The notes below the pieces were generated by a model. That model saw nothing but the letters and a program-made list of their open reading frames with translations, did no database searches and was not told the DNA's origin. DNA of 54,398 nucleotides from Acidobacterium sp. Lineage in GTDB: Bacteria > Acidobacteriota > Vicinamibacteria > Vicinamibacterales > UBA2999. A program made the position numbers and the translations under genes. The first letter of the stretch is position 1. Each line of letters opens with the position of its first letter. The stretch is from the NCBI GenBank assembly GCA_002737365.1, contig NSIL01000005.1, forward strand, positions 1 through 54,398, written 5' to 3'. Positions 42,563 to 50,790 of this stretch are shown here, one piece after another.

Positions 42563-43442
42563 GCCCAACCCTTCGCTCGCGCAGCTCATCACCGAAGCGG
42601 CTGACCGCCCCGGCGCCGACCTGGCCGCGCCGGCCTTGCTGGTCGCGCGCATCGAGTACCCGAAGCTGGACGCCGTGCCGTACCTGGATCGCCTGAACCT
42701 CATGGGCGACGCGGCCTTCCATTTCGTGGCCAAGGACCCCGGGCACGACGCGTCGATCGCGGCCCGCATCGACGCGGTGAATCGTTATCTGTTTGGCGAG
42801 CTGGGATTCAGCGGCAACCGCGAGCAGTACGACGACCCGCGCAACAGCTGCCTGAATGAAGTGATGGATCGGAAGAAAGGCATTCCGATCACGATGGCGC
42901 TCGTCTACATCGAGGTCGCCCGCCGCGCCGGCCTAAGCGCCGAGGGCGTGAACTTTCCCGGTCACTTCCTGGTCCGCGTGTTGCACGACCTGCACAGCGG
43001 CAATCCCGGCGACGGCCTGATCATCGATCCGTTCCATGGCGGCGCCATCCTCGACGAGGCGGACTGCCGGCAGTTGCTCAGCCGTGTCGGCGAAGGCTCG
43101 ACCTACGAGCCCTCCCTGCTGGCGCGGGCGACCCGGCGCCAGGTGCTGGTGCGGATGCTCAACAACCTGAAGCGGCTCTACGTGAAGATGCACTCGTTCC
43201 CGCAGGCGCGGACGACCACCGATGTGTTGCTCGCACTGCAGCCCTCGTCTTTGGCTGACTTGAAAGACCGCGGGCTGCTCGCCTATAACATGAACGACTT
43301 CTCGCACGCCCTGAGGGACTTCGAGGAGTACCTCAAGCTGGCGCGCTTGGCCGAACAGGACGAAGACGATGACCGCAAGGAAACCGAGCAGGTGTGGGAG
43401 CACGTCAAGACGCTCCGTCGCCGGGTGGCGCAGCTCAACTAG
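42543..43442 (+). CDS. SirB1-type transglutaminase-like protein with TPR-like tail
   Basis: ATG 42543 is chosen (299 residues). The core CLNEVMDRKKGIPITMALVY and GVNFPGHFLVR matches the SirB1/DUF1338-type transglutaminase-like domain, with the conserved Cys and His. The C-terminal third (NNLKRLYVKMHSFPQA; LLAYNMNDFSHALRDFEEYL) is TPR-like, as usual for SirB1 homologues. GTG 42552 is an alternative start. The stop overlaps the stop of the convergent peptidase gene. Function in this family is poorly defined. Confidence 0.8.
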   Translation: MPSVPTEPNPSLAQLITEAADRPGADLAAPALLVARIEYPKLDAVPYLDRLNLMGDAAFHFVAKDPGHDASIAARIDAVNRYLFGELGFSGNREQYDDPRNSCLNEVMDRKKGIPITMALVYIEVARRAGLSAEGVNFPGHFLVRVLHDLHSGNPGDGLIIDPFHGGAILDEADCRQLLSRVGEGSTYEPSLLARATRRQVLVRMLNNLKRLYVKMHSFPQARTTTDVLLALQPSSLADLKDRGLLAYNMNDFSHALRDFEEYLKLARLAEQDEDDDRKETEQVWEHVKTLRRRVAQLN

Positions 43443-44812
43443 CGCTTCAGCGCGCCGATCTCTTGGTAGAGATAGGCCGAGGCGATCACGCCGTTATGGA
43501 AGTTCCCGAGGTCGAGCTTCTCGTCTGGGGCGTGAGCGTTTTCGTCGGGCAAGCCGATCCCAAACAACACGCACGGCACGCCCAACTCTTCCTGGAAGGT
43601 TGAGACCACCGGGATCGAGCCGCCTTCGCGATTGAACACCGGGCGCTGGCCGAAGCCTTGCTCGATGGCGCGGCCGGCGGCCTGCACGAACGGGTTGTCG
43701 AAGGCCGTCATCCACGGCTTGCCGCCGTGCATCCGGGTGATCTTCAGCTCCACCGTTTTGGGTGCGACTTTCTTCACATATTCCTCGAACAGGTCGCCAA
43801 TCTTCTGGGGATTCTGGTTCGGCACCAGCCGCATGCTGACCTTGGCCATGGCCACGGCCGGCAGCACGGTCTTGGCGCCTTCGCCGGTGAAGCCTGACAG
43901 CAAGCCGTTCACCTCGAAGGTGGGACGCGCCCAGGTGCGCTCGAGCGTGGTGTAGCCGGTTTCGCCAAACAGCTTCGGCGCGCCCAGTTCCTGCTTGTAC
44001 TTCTTCTCGTTGAAAGGCAGCCGCGCCCACTCGTCGCGTTCTTCCTGCCGCAGCTCCACGACATCGTCGTAAAAGCCGTTGATCTTGACGCGACCGCCCT
44101 TGTCCTTCATCTGCGACAGCATCTGCGCCAGCACCATCGCCGGGTTGGCGACGGCGCCACCGAACGACCCTGAGTGCAGGTCTGACTTGCTGCCGCGCAG
44201 GTCGATCTGGAAGTAGGTCAAGCCGCGCAGCCCGTAACAAATCGATGGGATGCCGCGATCGAACATCGGCGAGTCGGAGATCACCACGACGTCGGCCTTC
44301 AACAGATTTTTGTGGGCGCGAATGAAGTTGTCGAGGTTGGCGCTGCCGACCTCTTCCTCGCCCTCAATCAGGAACTTCATGTTCACCGGCAGGCTGCCGT
44401 GCTGCTTCAGGTGCGCCTCGACCGCCTTGAAGTGCATGAACACTTGGCCCTTGTCATCGGCGGAGCCGCGGGCGTAGATCTCGCCGTCACGGATGGTGGC
44501 CTCGAAAGGCGGTGACGTCCACAGGTTGACCGGATCCACCGGCTGCACGTCGTAATGGCCATAGAACAGGATGGTCGGCGCGGCCGCGGCGCCCAGCCAC
44601 TCGCCATAGACACACGGGTGGCCCGGCGTCTCTTCAAGCCGCACGTTGTGCAGGCCGATGCGGCGCATTTCGTCGGCTGTCCACTCGGCACAGGCGCGCA
44701 CGTCGCCCTTGTGTTCGGGGAGTGCGCTGATGCTGGGGATGGCCAGGTACCGCTTCATCTCGTCGATATAGCGGTCGCGGTTGACGTTGATGAAGTCGAC
44801 AATCTTATCCAT
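43439..44812 (-). CDS. M20-family dipeptidase
   Basis: The 457-residue protein has M20 zinc-site motifs: LFYGHYDVQPVD, YARGSADDKGQ, LIEGEEEVGSANL, DLHSGSFGGAVANPA (dimerisation/His segment), FNREGGSIPVV and ENAHAPDEKLDL. It is close to CNDP-type dipeptidases. There is no signal peptide, so it is cytoplasmic. It marks the chromosomal edge of the integron remnant region on its right side. Confidence 0.92.
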   Translation of the reverse strand: MDKIVDFINVNRDRYIDEMKRYLAIPSISALPEHKGDVRACAEWTADEMRRIGLHNVRLEETPGHPCVYGEWLGAAAAPTILFYGHYDVQPVDPVNLWTSPPFEATIRDGEIYARGSADDKGQVFMHFKAVEAHLKQHGSLPVNMKFLIEGEEEVGSANLDNFIRAHKNLLKADVVVISDSPMFDRGIPSICYGLRGLTYFQIDLRGSKSDLHSGSFGGAVANPAMVLAQMLSQMKDKGGRVKINGFYDDVVELRQEERDEWARLPFNEKKYKQELGAPKLFGETGYTTLERTWARPTFEVNGLLSGFTGEGAKTVLPAVAMAKVSMRLVPNQNPQKIGDLFEEYVKKVAPKTVELKITRMHGGKPWMTAFDNPFVQAAGRAIEQGFGQRPVFNREGGSIPVVSTFQEELGVPCVLFGIGLPDENAHAPDEKLDLGNFHNGVIASAYLYQEIGALKR

Positions 44813-44815
44813 GTC

Positions 44816-44907
44816 TTATCCGATGGTCTCTGGAGAACGGCTGCCGGCACCGGTCAGCACGCGGCGCACCAGGGCGGCGTTCGATTCCTCGTCATCCACG
44901 GCCAACG
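44816..44907 (-). pseudogene. Short coding remnant at the distal end of the cassette array
   Basis: On the minus strand the frame reads ALAVDDEESNAALVRRVLTG and stops at 44816. It resembles the first strand and helix of a response-regulator receiver domain, but only about 30 residues exist. It could be a scrap of a lost gene at the array boundary or chance coding. Confidence 0.25.
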
Positions 44908-45217
44908 CCTTTCGCCGCCGTGCTCGCGGACAATGCCGTAGCACACCGTCGCAATTTCCACACTGGGCCACCGCCGCTGGTAGACGATACGGAAGTTAAC
45001 GGAAATAACTTCGCGGAGTTCAGGGGATCGCCGTTCCGCCACGCTTCCCTGCGCCCGGCCATGCCCATCGCACTTTTCGCGCACCGTGGGTGCCACCGAT
45101 GGTCGGCCCCTGCTCGGCCGGCGCATGAGCGCGGATTGCAGGCCCCGATACGACTCGTCGTCGAGAAACGCCGTGATGACCCTAGTAACGATCGGCGTCT
45201 CGACAAACCGTATGGGC
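44905..45217 (-). pseudogene. Broken HigB/RelE-type toxin joined to a ParE-like toxin tail
   Basis: Read on the minus strand, the 5' part encodes RFVETPIVTRVITAFLDDES and YRGLQSALMRRP. It then needs a one-base shift to continue as EQGPTIGGTHGARKVRWAWP, the HigB/RelE-type pattern. The initiator position is ATA instead of ATG. A second break leads into PELREVISVNFRIVYQRRWP and SVEIATVCYG, the core of a different ParE-type toxin. The locus is a chimera of two dead toxins. It lies directly after the second attC site, so it was probably cargo of the third cassette. Confidence 0.55.
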
Positions 45218-45273
45218 GATTATACGCCAATGGCGTATGTCGGCAAATTGGGAAGAGATTCGCCTTGGTGGCG

Positions 45274-45346
45274 GCCTAACGTCGGGCTTCAGCCGCGGCG
45301 CGCTCAGTATCTCCCCGCACGCCGTCGGCTCCAAGCCGTGTTAGGC
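45274..45346 (-). other. attC site of the second integron cassette
   Basis: The minus strand begins GCCTAAC (45346-45340) and ends GTTAGGC (45280-45274), exact matches to the RYYYAAC and GTTRRRY cores. Inner arms GGCTTGGAGCCG and the complement of CGGCTGAAGCC pair with one extra base in the first arm. That extrahelical base fixes the orientation as downstream of a minus-strand cassette gene. The site is 73 bases long. The predicted recombination point is between G45280 and T45279. Confidence 0.8.
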
Positions 45347-45406
45347 GCCTCGTGAAATGCAAGCGATTGCAGGCTGGAGAGATCCTGCCGCTGCAGCAAC
45401 GCCGAC

Positions 45407-45919
45407 TTAGATTCGGGTCCAAGTCAACTGATTGAACGTTTCGCCATCAGGACCCTTCAGAAGGTCAACAGTCCGCAACGTCAGGACGCCATCTACCAGA
45501 CGTACGGTTCGCACGAGCGTCATACCGGTCTCAAAGGCGAACAGCGACCCTTCGATGAAGTGCCGCACCTTGGATTCGGCTTCGTCAATCTCGAAGCGAC
45601 CGTAGTAGGCATACCAAGTGTCGGCATAGGTCGTTTTCTCCTCCGCCGTCAGGGTACCGAAGCCGGCACTGGCTCGCGCAGCCGTACGAGCCGCACCGAT
45701 CTGGACGCTCATGAGGCCATTAGGGAGATAAACGATCATTCCCGAATACGGCCGAGGCCGACCGAGCCAAGGCCGTGTCGTGCCCGTTGTCATGTTCACG
45801 GTTTCGGCGTCTCGAATACGCCACGCGCCCAGCACCCGGTCTCTCAGTGAGGGAGTTTGCGCAGCGGTTACCACCGGAATCAGCGCTGCGGTGTTGGCGA
45901 GGAACTCGCGTCGATCCAT
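45407..45919 (-). CDS. Integron cassette gene: exported lipocalin-like domain protein
   Basis: A 170-residue protein with a Tat-like leader (DRREFLANTAALIPVVTA) and a lipocalin-like beta-barrel: LGAWRIRDAETVNM, GMIVYLPNGLMSVQI, YYGRFEIDEAESKVRHFIEG and VDGVLTLRTVD. The family is common in environmental bacteria and has no defined ligand. It sits between two attC sites in the array orientation and has no obvious own promoter, as expected for a cassette. The interval 45920-46011 upstream shows no gene. Confidence 0.8.
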   Translation of the reverse strand: MDRREFLANTAALIPVVTAAQTPSLRDRVLGAWRIRDAETVNMTTGTTRPWLGRPRPYSGMIVYLPNGLMSVQIGAARTAARASAGFGTLTAEEKTTYADTWYAYYGRFEIDEAESKVRHFIEGSLFAFETGMTLVRTVRLVDGVLTLRTVDLLKGPDGETFNQLTWTRI

Positions 45920-46011
45920 GTTTGGCTCCGGCTAGGTCAGCTTGTCTTCAGCACTGCAGTGATACTCGGCGCAGGCGTGTCCGCGTTGCGCTGCGGAGGC
46001 ACCCTGAGTGC

Positions 46012-46072
46012 GCCTAACGTTCACATTCAGCCGCGCCCGCTTGTGGGCGTCGGTTGCAATGTGCGGTTAGGC
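46012..46072 (-). other. attC site of the first integron cassette
   Basis: The minus strand begins GCCTAAC (46072-46066) and ends GTTAGGC (46018-46012), both perfect core matches. The arms CACATTGCAACCG and the complement of CGGCTGAATGTG pair with an extra G in the first arm, giving the same orientation as the site at 45274. It is 61 bases long, near the lower usual limit. The stop codon of the upstream ORF lies inside this site. Confidence 0.85.
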
Positions 46073-46782
46073 GGAGTTGCACTTCGGCTGATCGCTCTGA
46101 ATACCAACAGATGGCCGAACAAGGCGGCCTGAACCAAGAACGTCGGAAGCCATACGTAGGGGAACGTGCTCGGAAGCAGGTTCGCCGGATCGTTCATGAA
46201 GTAACGGAAGGGCACCGGGGTTGAGAGAATCGCGATCGTGACGATGTTACCAAGCAGAGCGAGGCCAATGATGTTCCACGCGGCAACGAGCCACACTGTG
46301 CGGTGACCCGCCCAGAGCCAGAATCCCAGTGCTACCGCGAGGACACCGGTGACGACGTCGAAATTTTGTCCGGCATAGGTCATCTGGACGGGGATCACGC
46401 CCTCGGAGTAGAGCCTGTGCAGCACCCATTCAAGGGGCAAGCGAAAGACCTGATACCCGACGAGGCCGGCCAACGGGATCCCGGCAGCCAATCGGGAACC
46501 AAAGGCCGAAAAGGCAAGAACTACGGTGCCGAGCGTTATCAGGCCGACGAGAATGAATCCCGGTGCCGGGGGCGGAGAGTACCGATCAAGGACTCCTCGG
46601 CTCGCAAGAACTGCCGGTACCACCAACCAGAAGACGAGGACAATCGTCATGACGCCGAATCGACCTAGATCCGGATGCCCTCCGCCGTGAACCATCCTCA
46701 GTACTGCATAGATGAAAATTACGGCGACGGCCAGTACTACGGCGACGAACAGGGCTTCGGTAATGATCGACGGGCTAACCAT
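46027..46782 (-). CDS. Integron cassette gene: multi-pass membrane protein
   Basis: A 251-residue protein with about seven hydrophobic segments (for example LFVAVVLAVAVIFIYAVL and ILVGLITLGTVVLAFSAF) and no recognised family domain. Its C-terminus, NRTLQPTPTSGRG, is encoded by the attC sequence itself. It is the cassette nearest the integrase, the position expected for the most recent insertion and the highest expression. No promoter of its own is clear. Confidence 0.75.
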   Translation of the reverse strand: MVSPSIITEALFVAVVLAVAVIFIYAVLRMVHGGGHPDLGRFGVMTIVLVFWLVVPAVLASRGVLDRYSPPPAPGFILVGLITLGTVVLAFSAFGSRLAAGIPLAGLVGYQVFRLPLEWVLHRLYSEGVIPVQMTYAGQNFDVVTGVLAVALGFWLWAGHRTVWLVAAWNIIGLALLGNIVTIAILSTPVPFRYFMNDPANLLPSTFPYVWLPTFLVQAALFGHLLVFRAISRSATPPNRTLQPTPTSGRG

Positions 46783-46994
46783 GGCGTGATGAGAGCGTTT
46801 CGCCGCTTAACCGTATCTAGACTGACGGACGGGTCGGCATAGTTCCGACTAACCATGGCTGCGAGCATGCGGCTATGGAAACTCCGCCAGGCCGCAGGCG
46901 AATACCGCAAGCCCTTGACCGCGCGGATGATACCACCCAATTCAGCGCCTGGATCAACCGGGCCTTGGCTGCGACGCACGCGCACCAGGATGCG
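46783..46994 (-). promoter_or_regulatory. Candidate attI region between intI and the first cassette
   Basis: This 212-base gap lies between the 3' end of intI and the first cassette. The minus strand holds one perfect core-type site, GTTAAGC (46811-46805), which would place the first cassette boundary at base 46810. Two copies of CCATGGTTAG lie at 46855-46846 and at 46783-46774, the second at the start of the cassette ORF. attI sequences are not conserved between integrons, so the call rests on position and the core. No strong Pc promoter was recognised. Confidence 0.45.
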
Positions 46995-48017
46995 TTACTC
47001 CTCACCCCGCCCGTAATCGCTCCGACGGCCGGGTCGAAGGACGTCGGCAGGACTCCGCACCCCCATCGCGCCCCGACTCAGTACGTGGGTATAGATCATG
47101 GTCGTACTGACATCCTTGTGGCCCAGCAGTTCCTGCACCGTCCGGATGTCAGCCCCCGCCTCAAGCAGGTGCGTCGCAAAGCTGTGACGAAACACGTGGC
47201 ATGACACCCGTTTCTCAATCCCCGCTAGCCGCGCCGCATCGGTCAGCGCGCGCTGCACGGCCGACTCGTGCAGTCGATACCGGCTCGGCGGCCCCCACCT
47301 CGGATCGCGGCAGATGCGAGATGCCGGAAACACGAACTGCCACCGCCACTCGGCCGGGGCGTTCGGATACTTACTCGCCAGGGCATCGGGCAGCACCACC
47401 CGGCCATAACCGGCCGCGAGGTCACGCTGGTGTAATCGCCTCATGTCGGCCAGGTGCCGCAGGAGGCCGTCAACCGCCAGCGCCGGGAACGGCACCGGCC
47501 GGTCCTTGCCGCCTTTGCCGTCACGAACTGTGATCTGTCGCCGATCGAAGTCCAGGTCCTTGACCCGGAGGTCGAGACACTCGTTCAGTCGCAAGCCCGC
47601 GCCGTACAGCAACACCACGACCAACCACGTGCTGCCTCGCAAGTGATCCAGGACGCGCGCAACCTCATCCTGGGAGAGCACCACGGGAACGTGAGAACTC
47701 TTCTTCGCCCACGCCACGCCGGGCAGTGGAGCAAGCGGCCGATCGAGCACCTGTCGATACAGGAAGAGCAACGCGCAAAGCGCCTGGTTCTGCGTCGAGG
47801 CCGCCACGCCGCCGCGCTCGGCCAGGTGACTGAGAAACGCCGCGACCTCTGGCGAACGCATCTCTCGCGGATGCCGCTTGCGGTGGAACATGATGTAGCG
47901 CCGAATCCAGCCGACATAGGCTTCTTCCGTTCGGCGGCTGTAATGGCGCAGCCGGATGGCCGCCCTCACCTGATCGAGCAATCGCGGGGGGCTCGTGGCG
48001 GTCGCAGGGTCTGACAT
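46995..48017 (-). CDS. intI: Integron integrase (tyrosine recombinase)
   Basis: The 340-residue protein (from ATG 48017; an in-frame ATG lies at 48041) has the IntI N-terminus [20 protein letters not shown] and the catalytic [18 protein letters not shown] (Arg). It also has the IntI-specific insertion [39 protein letters not shown] (His/Arg), LLGHKDVS (His) and TTMIYTHVL (Tyr nucleophile). All catalytic residues are present, so it should be active. Unlike class 1 and Vibrio integrons, its 3' end, not its 5' end, faces the cassettes, which share its direction. No LexA box was seen upstream. Confidence 0.95.
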   Translation of the reverse strand: MSDPATATSPPRLLDQVRAAIRLRHYSRRTEEAYVGWIRRYIMFHRKRHPREMRSPEVAAFLSHLAERGGVAASTQNQALCALLFLYRQVLDRPLAPLPGVAWAKKSSHVPVVLSQDEVARVLDHLRGSTWLVVVLLYGAGLRLNECLDLRVKDLDFDRRQITVRDGKGGKDRPVPFPALAVDGLLRHLADMRRLHQRDLAAGYGRVVLPDALASKYPNAPAEWRWQFVFPASRICRDPRWGPPSRYRLHESAVQRALTDAARLAGIEKRVSCHVFRHSFATHLLEAGADIRTVQELLGHKDVSTTMIYTHVLSRGAMGVRSPADVLRPGRRSDYGRGEE

Positions 48018-48133
48018 GCCGGCTGATCCTGCGAAGCGCATGCCGACACGATCTCAGAGGGGAGGGCGGATCAGCGCCGCCGCCAGATCGCAGAAATTGC
48101 CGCGCGCGCAGCGTCCACGGTCGGCGAATTCTG

Positions 48134-48919
48134 CTATCGCCTGAGTACCCAAAGCGCTTCCGCGCCTCGCGCCTTGCTTTCGCCCTCGAGCTTGACCAAA
48201 TGCGCCAGCACGCTTTCGTGGGCCATCGGCAGCAGCGCCTGGGCCAGGTTCGTGTAGATGCGATCGGTGATCGCCTCAACCGTCGCCAGGCCATCCGCGA
48301 GCGCTGCCAGCACCTGCTCTTCCCGCTGTCGCCGATGATCCAGGTAGTAGTGGATGAGCGCCATCGGGTCTTCGATCACCGGTCCATGCGCCGGCCATGC
48401 GCGCACTGGCGAGAGGTGCCGCAGGCGCTCGAGCGACGCCAGATATTCGCTAAGGCTGCCACCGGAGGAAGCCGGGATGAAGACGGTGGTGCCCAACTGC
48501 AGGAGGTCGCCCACGAACACCGTTCGCGACTCGGCATGCCATAGGGCGATGTGGTCCGGCGAGTGTCCTGGCGTGTGGAGGACTTCAAGCGAACCCGAGT
48601 CGGTCATCACGGTGTCGCCATCGGCCAGCGACTGCCACGGCACGTCGCCGTCGCGCTCAGGCCACGGCATCTTGGTCAAGCCAGCCGCCGGCCAACGCCC
48701 GCGAATGGCTGGTGCGCCTGAGGCGTGATCGGAATGCGCGTGGGTCACGATCACGTCGGCCGGTCCGGCCGGTGCCGCCGCGCCAATCGCGTCAAGGTGG
48801 GCGGCGTTCCCAACGCCGGCGTCGATCAGCACCGGCCGCTCGCCTGGGATCAGGTACGTCCAGTTGCCGTCGCCGGTATACGGCCCGGGATTAGCCGCGT
48901 GCAGGGGCGTGGGTTTCAT
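48134..48919 (-). CDS. Metallo-beta-lactamase-fold hydrolase with winged-helix tail (LACTB2-like)
   Basis: A 261-residue protein starting at ATG 48919 (MKPTPLHAANPGPYTG). The metal site is VTHAHSDHASG, with VLHTPGHSPDHIALWH and FVGDLL. The C-terminal part (YYLDHRRQREEQVLAALADG; LAHLVKLEGE) is the winged-helix end typical of LACTB2-like MBL proteins. Its start lies 29 bases inside the end of the upstream MFS gene. The substrate may be a thioester or RNA. The 48018-48133 gap holds only the intI upstream region. Confidence 0.85.
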   Translation of the reverse strand: MKPTPLHAANPGPYTGDGNWTYLIPGERPVLIDAGVGNAAHLDAIGAAAPAGPADVIVTHAHSDHASGAPAIRGRWPAAGLTKMPWPERDGDVPWQSLADGDTVMTDSGSLEVLHTPGHSPDHIALWHAESRTVFVGDLLQLGTTVFIPASSGGSLSEYLASLERLRHLSPVRAWPAHGPVIEDPMALIHYYLDHRRQREEQVLAALADGLATVEAITDRIYTNLAQALLPMAHESVLAHLVKLEGESKARGAEALWVLRR

Positions 48920-50066
48920 GGCGCAAGCGCGACAGCCCGAAGAACGAGACGGCAAACGCGACCAGCATCAGGCCCGACGCGCTGAGGTACGGCGTGGTCA
49001 TGCCGTACGAGTCGTATAAAAATCCGCCCCACGCGGGACCGACGACCCGGCCAAGGCTGGCGAGCGACGAGGCCAGGCCAAGCATGCCGCCCTGGTCGTT
49101 GGGATCAGACAACCGCGAGACCATGGACGTCAGCGACGGGTTATTGAAGCCCATGCCGACCGCCAGCACGCCGAGCGCCACCAGCAGCGTCGGCACACTC
49201 CACGCAAACGGGACCAGGCCAACGCCCACGGCAATGCAGAAAATGGCGATCGGAATCAGCCGTGGCTCACCTAGTCGCTTGACGACCCGGTGAACCAACA
49301 CGCCCTGCACCACCGCCAACACCACCCCGATGAACGCAAACAGAAAGCCGATGGAGGCGGCGGTGAACCCGTAGCGTGCCTCGCTGAACAGTGCGAAGGT
49401 CGCTTCAAACCCGGAGAAGGCCGCCGTGACGAGGAAATAGAGCGCCAGTAACAACACCAGGGCCGGCTTGGTCATCGCGTGCCTGAACGCTTCGAGGCGG
49501 CCCAGCGTCTTGGTGTCGGCCGAGACGATGCGCGACTCGGGCAGCAGAAACCAGGCGGCGATGAAATTACTCAGGCACAGCGCCGAGGCAAACCACATCG
49601 GCGCTGCGGGGCTGATGCGGCTGAGCAGGCCGCCAATGGCTGGGCCGAAAATGAAGCCCAGCCCGAAGGCGGCGCCCACCATGCCCATGCCCTTGGCGCG
49701 ATTCTCCGGCGTGGTGACATCCGCGATGTAGGCCTGCGCCGTCGGGATGTTGGCGCCGGCAATGCCGCCAATGATGCGCGCGACAAACAACATCGGTAGC
49801 GAGGTGGCCAGCGCCAGCGTCAGGTACGACAGGCACGACCCCATCAGCCCCAGCAGGATGATCGGCTTGCGGCCGATCTTGTCGGACCAGCGCCCCCAGA
49901 TCGGCGAGAACACGAACTGCATCAGCGAGAAACTGGTACCCAGCAGACCGATGGTGAGGGCCGACGCGCCGAACGACTCGGCGTAGAACGGCAGCAGCGG
50001 GATGATGATCCCGAAGCCGAGCAAGTCGATGAAGACGGTGATGAAGATGATAACGAGCGGCGACAT
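48891..50066 (-). CDS. Major facilitator superfamily transporter, Tet/multidrug type
   Basis: The 391-residue protein has about 12 membrane helices, the MFS loop motif GRWSDKIGRKPIILLGL after helix 2, and IADVTTPENRAKGMGMVGAAFG, typical of the DHA1/TetA group. The first helix VIIFITVFIDLLGFGIIIPL is also characteristic. It likely exports small molecules by proton exchange. It follows the phosphatidyltransferase gene by 9 bases, with an 8-bp tandem repeat across the junction. Confidence 0.88.
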   Translation of the reverse strand: MSPLVIIFITVFIDLLGFGIIIPLLPFYAESFGASALTIGLLGTSFSLMQFVFSPIWGRWSDKIGRKPIILLGLMGSCLSYLTLALATSLPMLFVARIIGGIAGANIPTAQAYIADVTTPENRAKGMGMVGAAFGLGFIFGPAIGGLLSRISPAAPMWFASALCLSNFIAAWFLLPESRIVSADTKTLGRLEAFRHAMTKPALVLLLALYFLVTAAFSGFEATFALFSEARYGFTAASIGFLFAFIGVVLAVVQGVLVHRVVKRLGEPRLIPIAIFCIAVGVGLVPFAWSVPTLLVALGVLAVGMGFNNPSLTSMVSRLSDPNDQGGMLGLASSLASLGRVVGPAWGGFLYDSYGMTTPYLSASGLMLVAFAVSFFGLSRLRHETHAPARG

Positions 50067-50071
50067 TTGTG

Positions 50072-50119
50072 GGTGCTAGGGTGCTAGGGTGCGTTGGTGC
50101 GTTGGTGCGTTGGTGCGAA
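50072..50119. repeat. 8-bp tandem repeat at a gene end
   Basis: Six units of the form GGTGCNNN follow each other: GGTGCTAG twice, GGTGCGTT three times, GGTGCGAA once, then a partial GGTGC. The array covers the stop codon and last residues (RTNAPTHQRTLAP) of the phosphatidyltransferase gene. Since 8 is not a multiple of 3, gain or loss of a unit would change the C-terminal frame. Confidence 0.65.
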
Positions 50120-50789
50120 GGTGCAGCCACAGGGACAACGCCAAGTAGTACACGGGAAACACCAGCGACAGTGCCAGCCATGGGCCGTCAGTGGCCGGCA
50201 AGCGCCAAATCATGACGACGAACACCGCGGCCCACGTCGAGCCGAGCACCAGGGTGGGCACCTTGAGCGTCTTCGTGCGCGACGGATACACGTAGCGGAT
50301 CGGCACGAACACCAGCACCGACAGCACCAGCAGAATCACGGCATTGACGACCGGAGCGAGCTGCCACACATACAAGTAGATGACGACGATGTTCCAGTAG
50401 GAGGGGAAGCCGGTGAAGAAGTGATCGCCGGTGTCCACCTTGGCGTCGGCCTGGCCAAACCCGTAGGCGCTGGCGAGCAACATGGCCGCACACACCGGAA
50501 ACGCGACCGGCACCAGTTGGGCCTGCCACACGATCAGTACCGGCACGAACACGTAGGTCAGGTAATCGACAATGTCGTCGAGGCGGGCGCCGTCGTAGTG
50601 CGGCAGGCGCTCCTTGACGCGGAGCGCGCGCGCCAGCACGCCGTCGGTCGCATCAACAAATGTCGCCACGACTAGATAGATGAACGCGGCGCGAAAGTTG
50701 TGCGCGAAGGTGACGCCGGTGGCCAGCAGGGCGATGACGGCCCCCGACGCGGTGTAGAGATGCGCGATCCACGGCAGGATCGGCGCCAC
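50076..50789 (-). CDS. CDP-alcohol phosphatidyltransferase, phosphatidylcholine/serine synthase type
   Basis: A GTG start at 50789 follows the thyX stop by one base. The 237-residue membrane protein carries the CDP-alcohol motif in FVDATDGVLARALRVKERLP then HYDGARLDDIVDYLTYVFVP, with all conserved Asp/Gly residues, and about eight hydrophobic segments. The spacing and the DDIVDYLTYV segment resemble bacterial phosphatidylcholine synthase (Pcs), which uses CDP-diacylglycerol and choline. A phosphatidylserine synthase-like activity is the alternative. The C-terminal tail is made of the tandem repeat. Confidence 0.75.
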   Translation of the reverse strand: MAPILPWIAHLYTASGAVIALLATGVTFAHNFRAAFIYLVVATFVDATDGVLARALRVKERLPHYDGARLDDIVDYLTYVFVPVLIVWQAQLVPVAFPVCAAMLLASAYGFGQADAKVDTGDHFFTGFPSYWNIVVIYLYVWQLAPVVNAVILLVLSVLVFVPIRYVYPSRTKTLKVPTLVLGSTWAAVFVVMIWRLPATDGPWLALSLVFPVYYLALSLWLHLRTNAPTHQRTLAP

Positions 50790-50790
50790 G

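Noticed and set aside
48018-48133. LexA-regulated promoter of intI
   Set aside because: No CTG-N10-CAG-type SOS box could be found in this gap.
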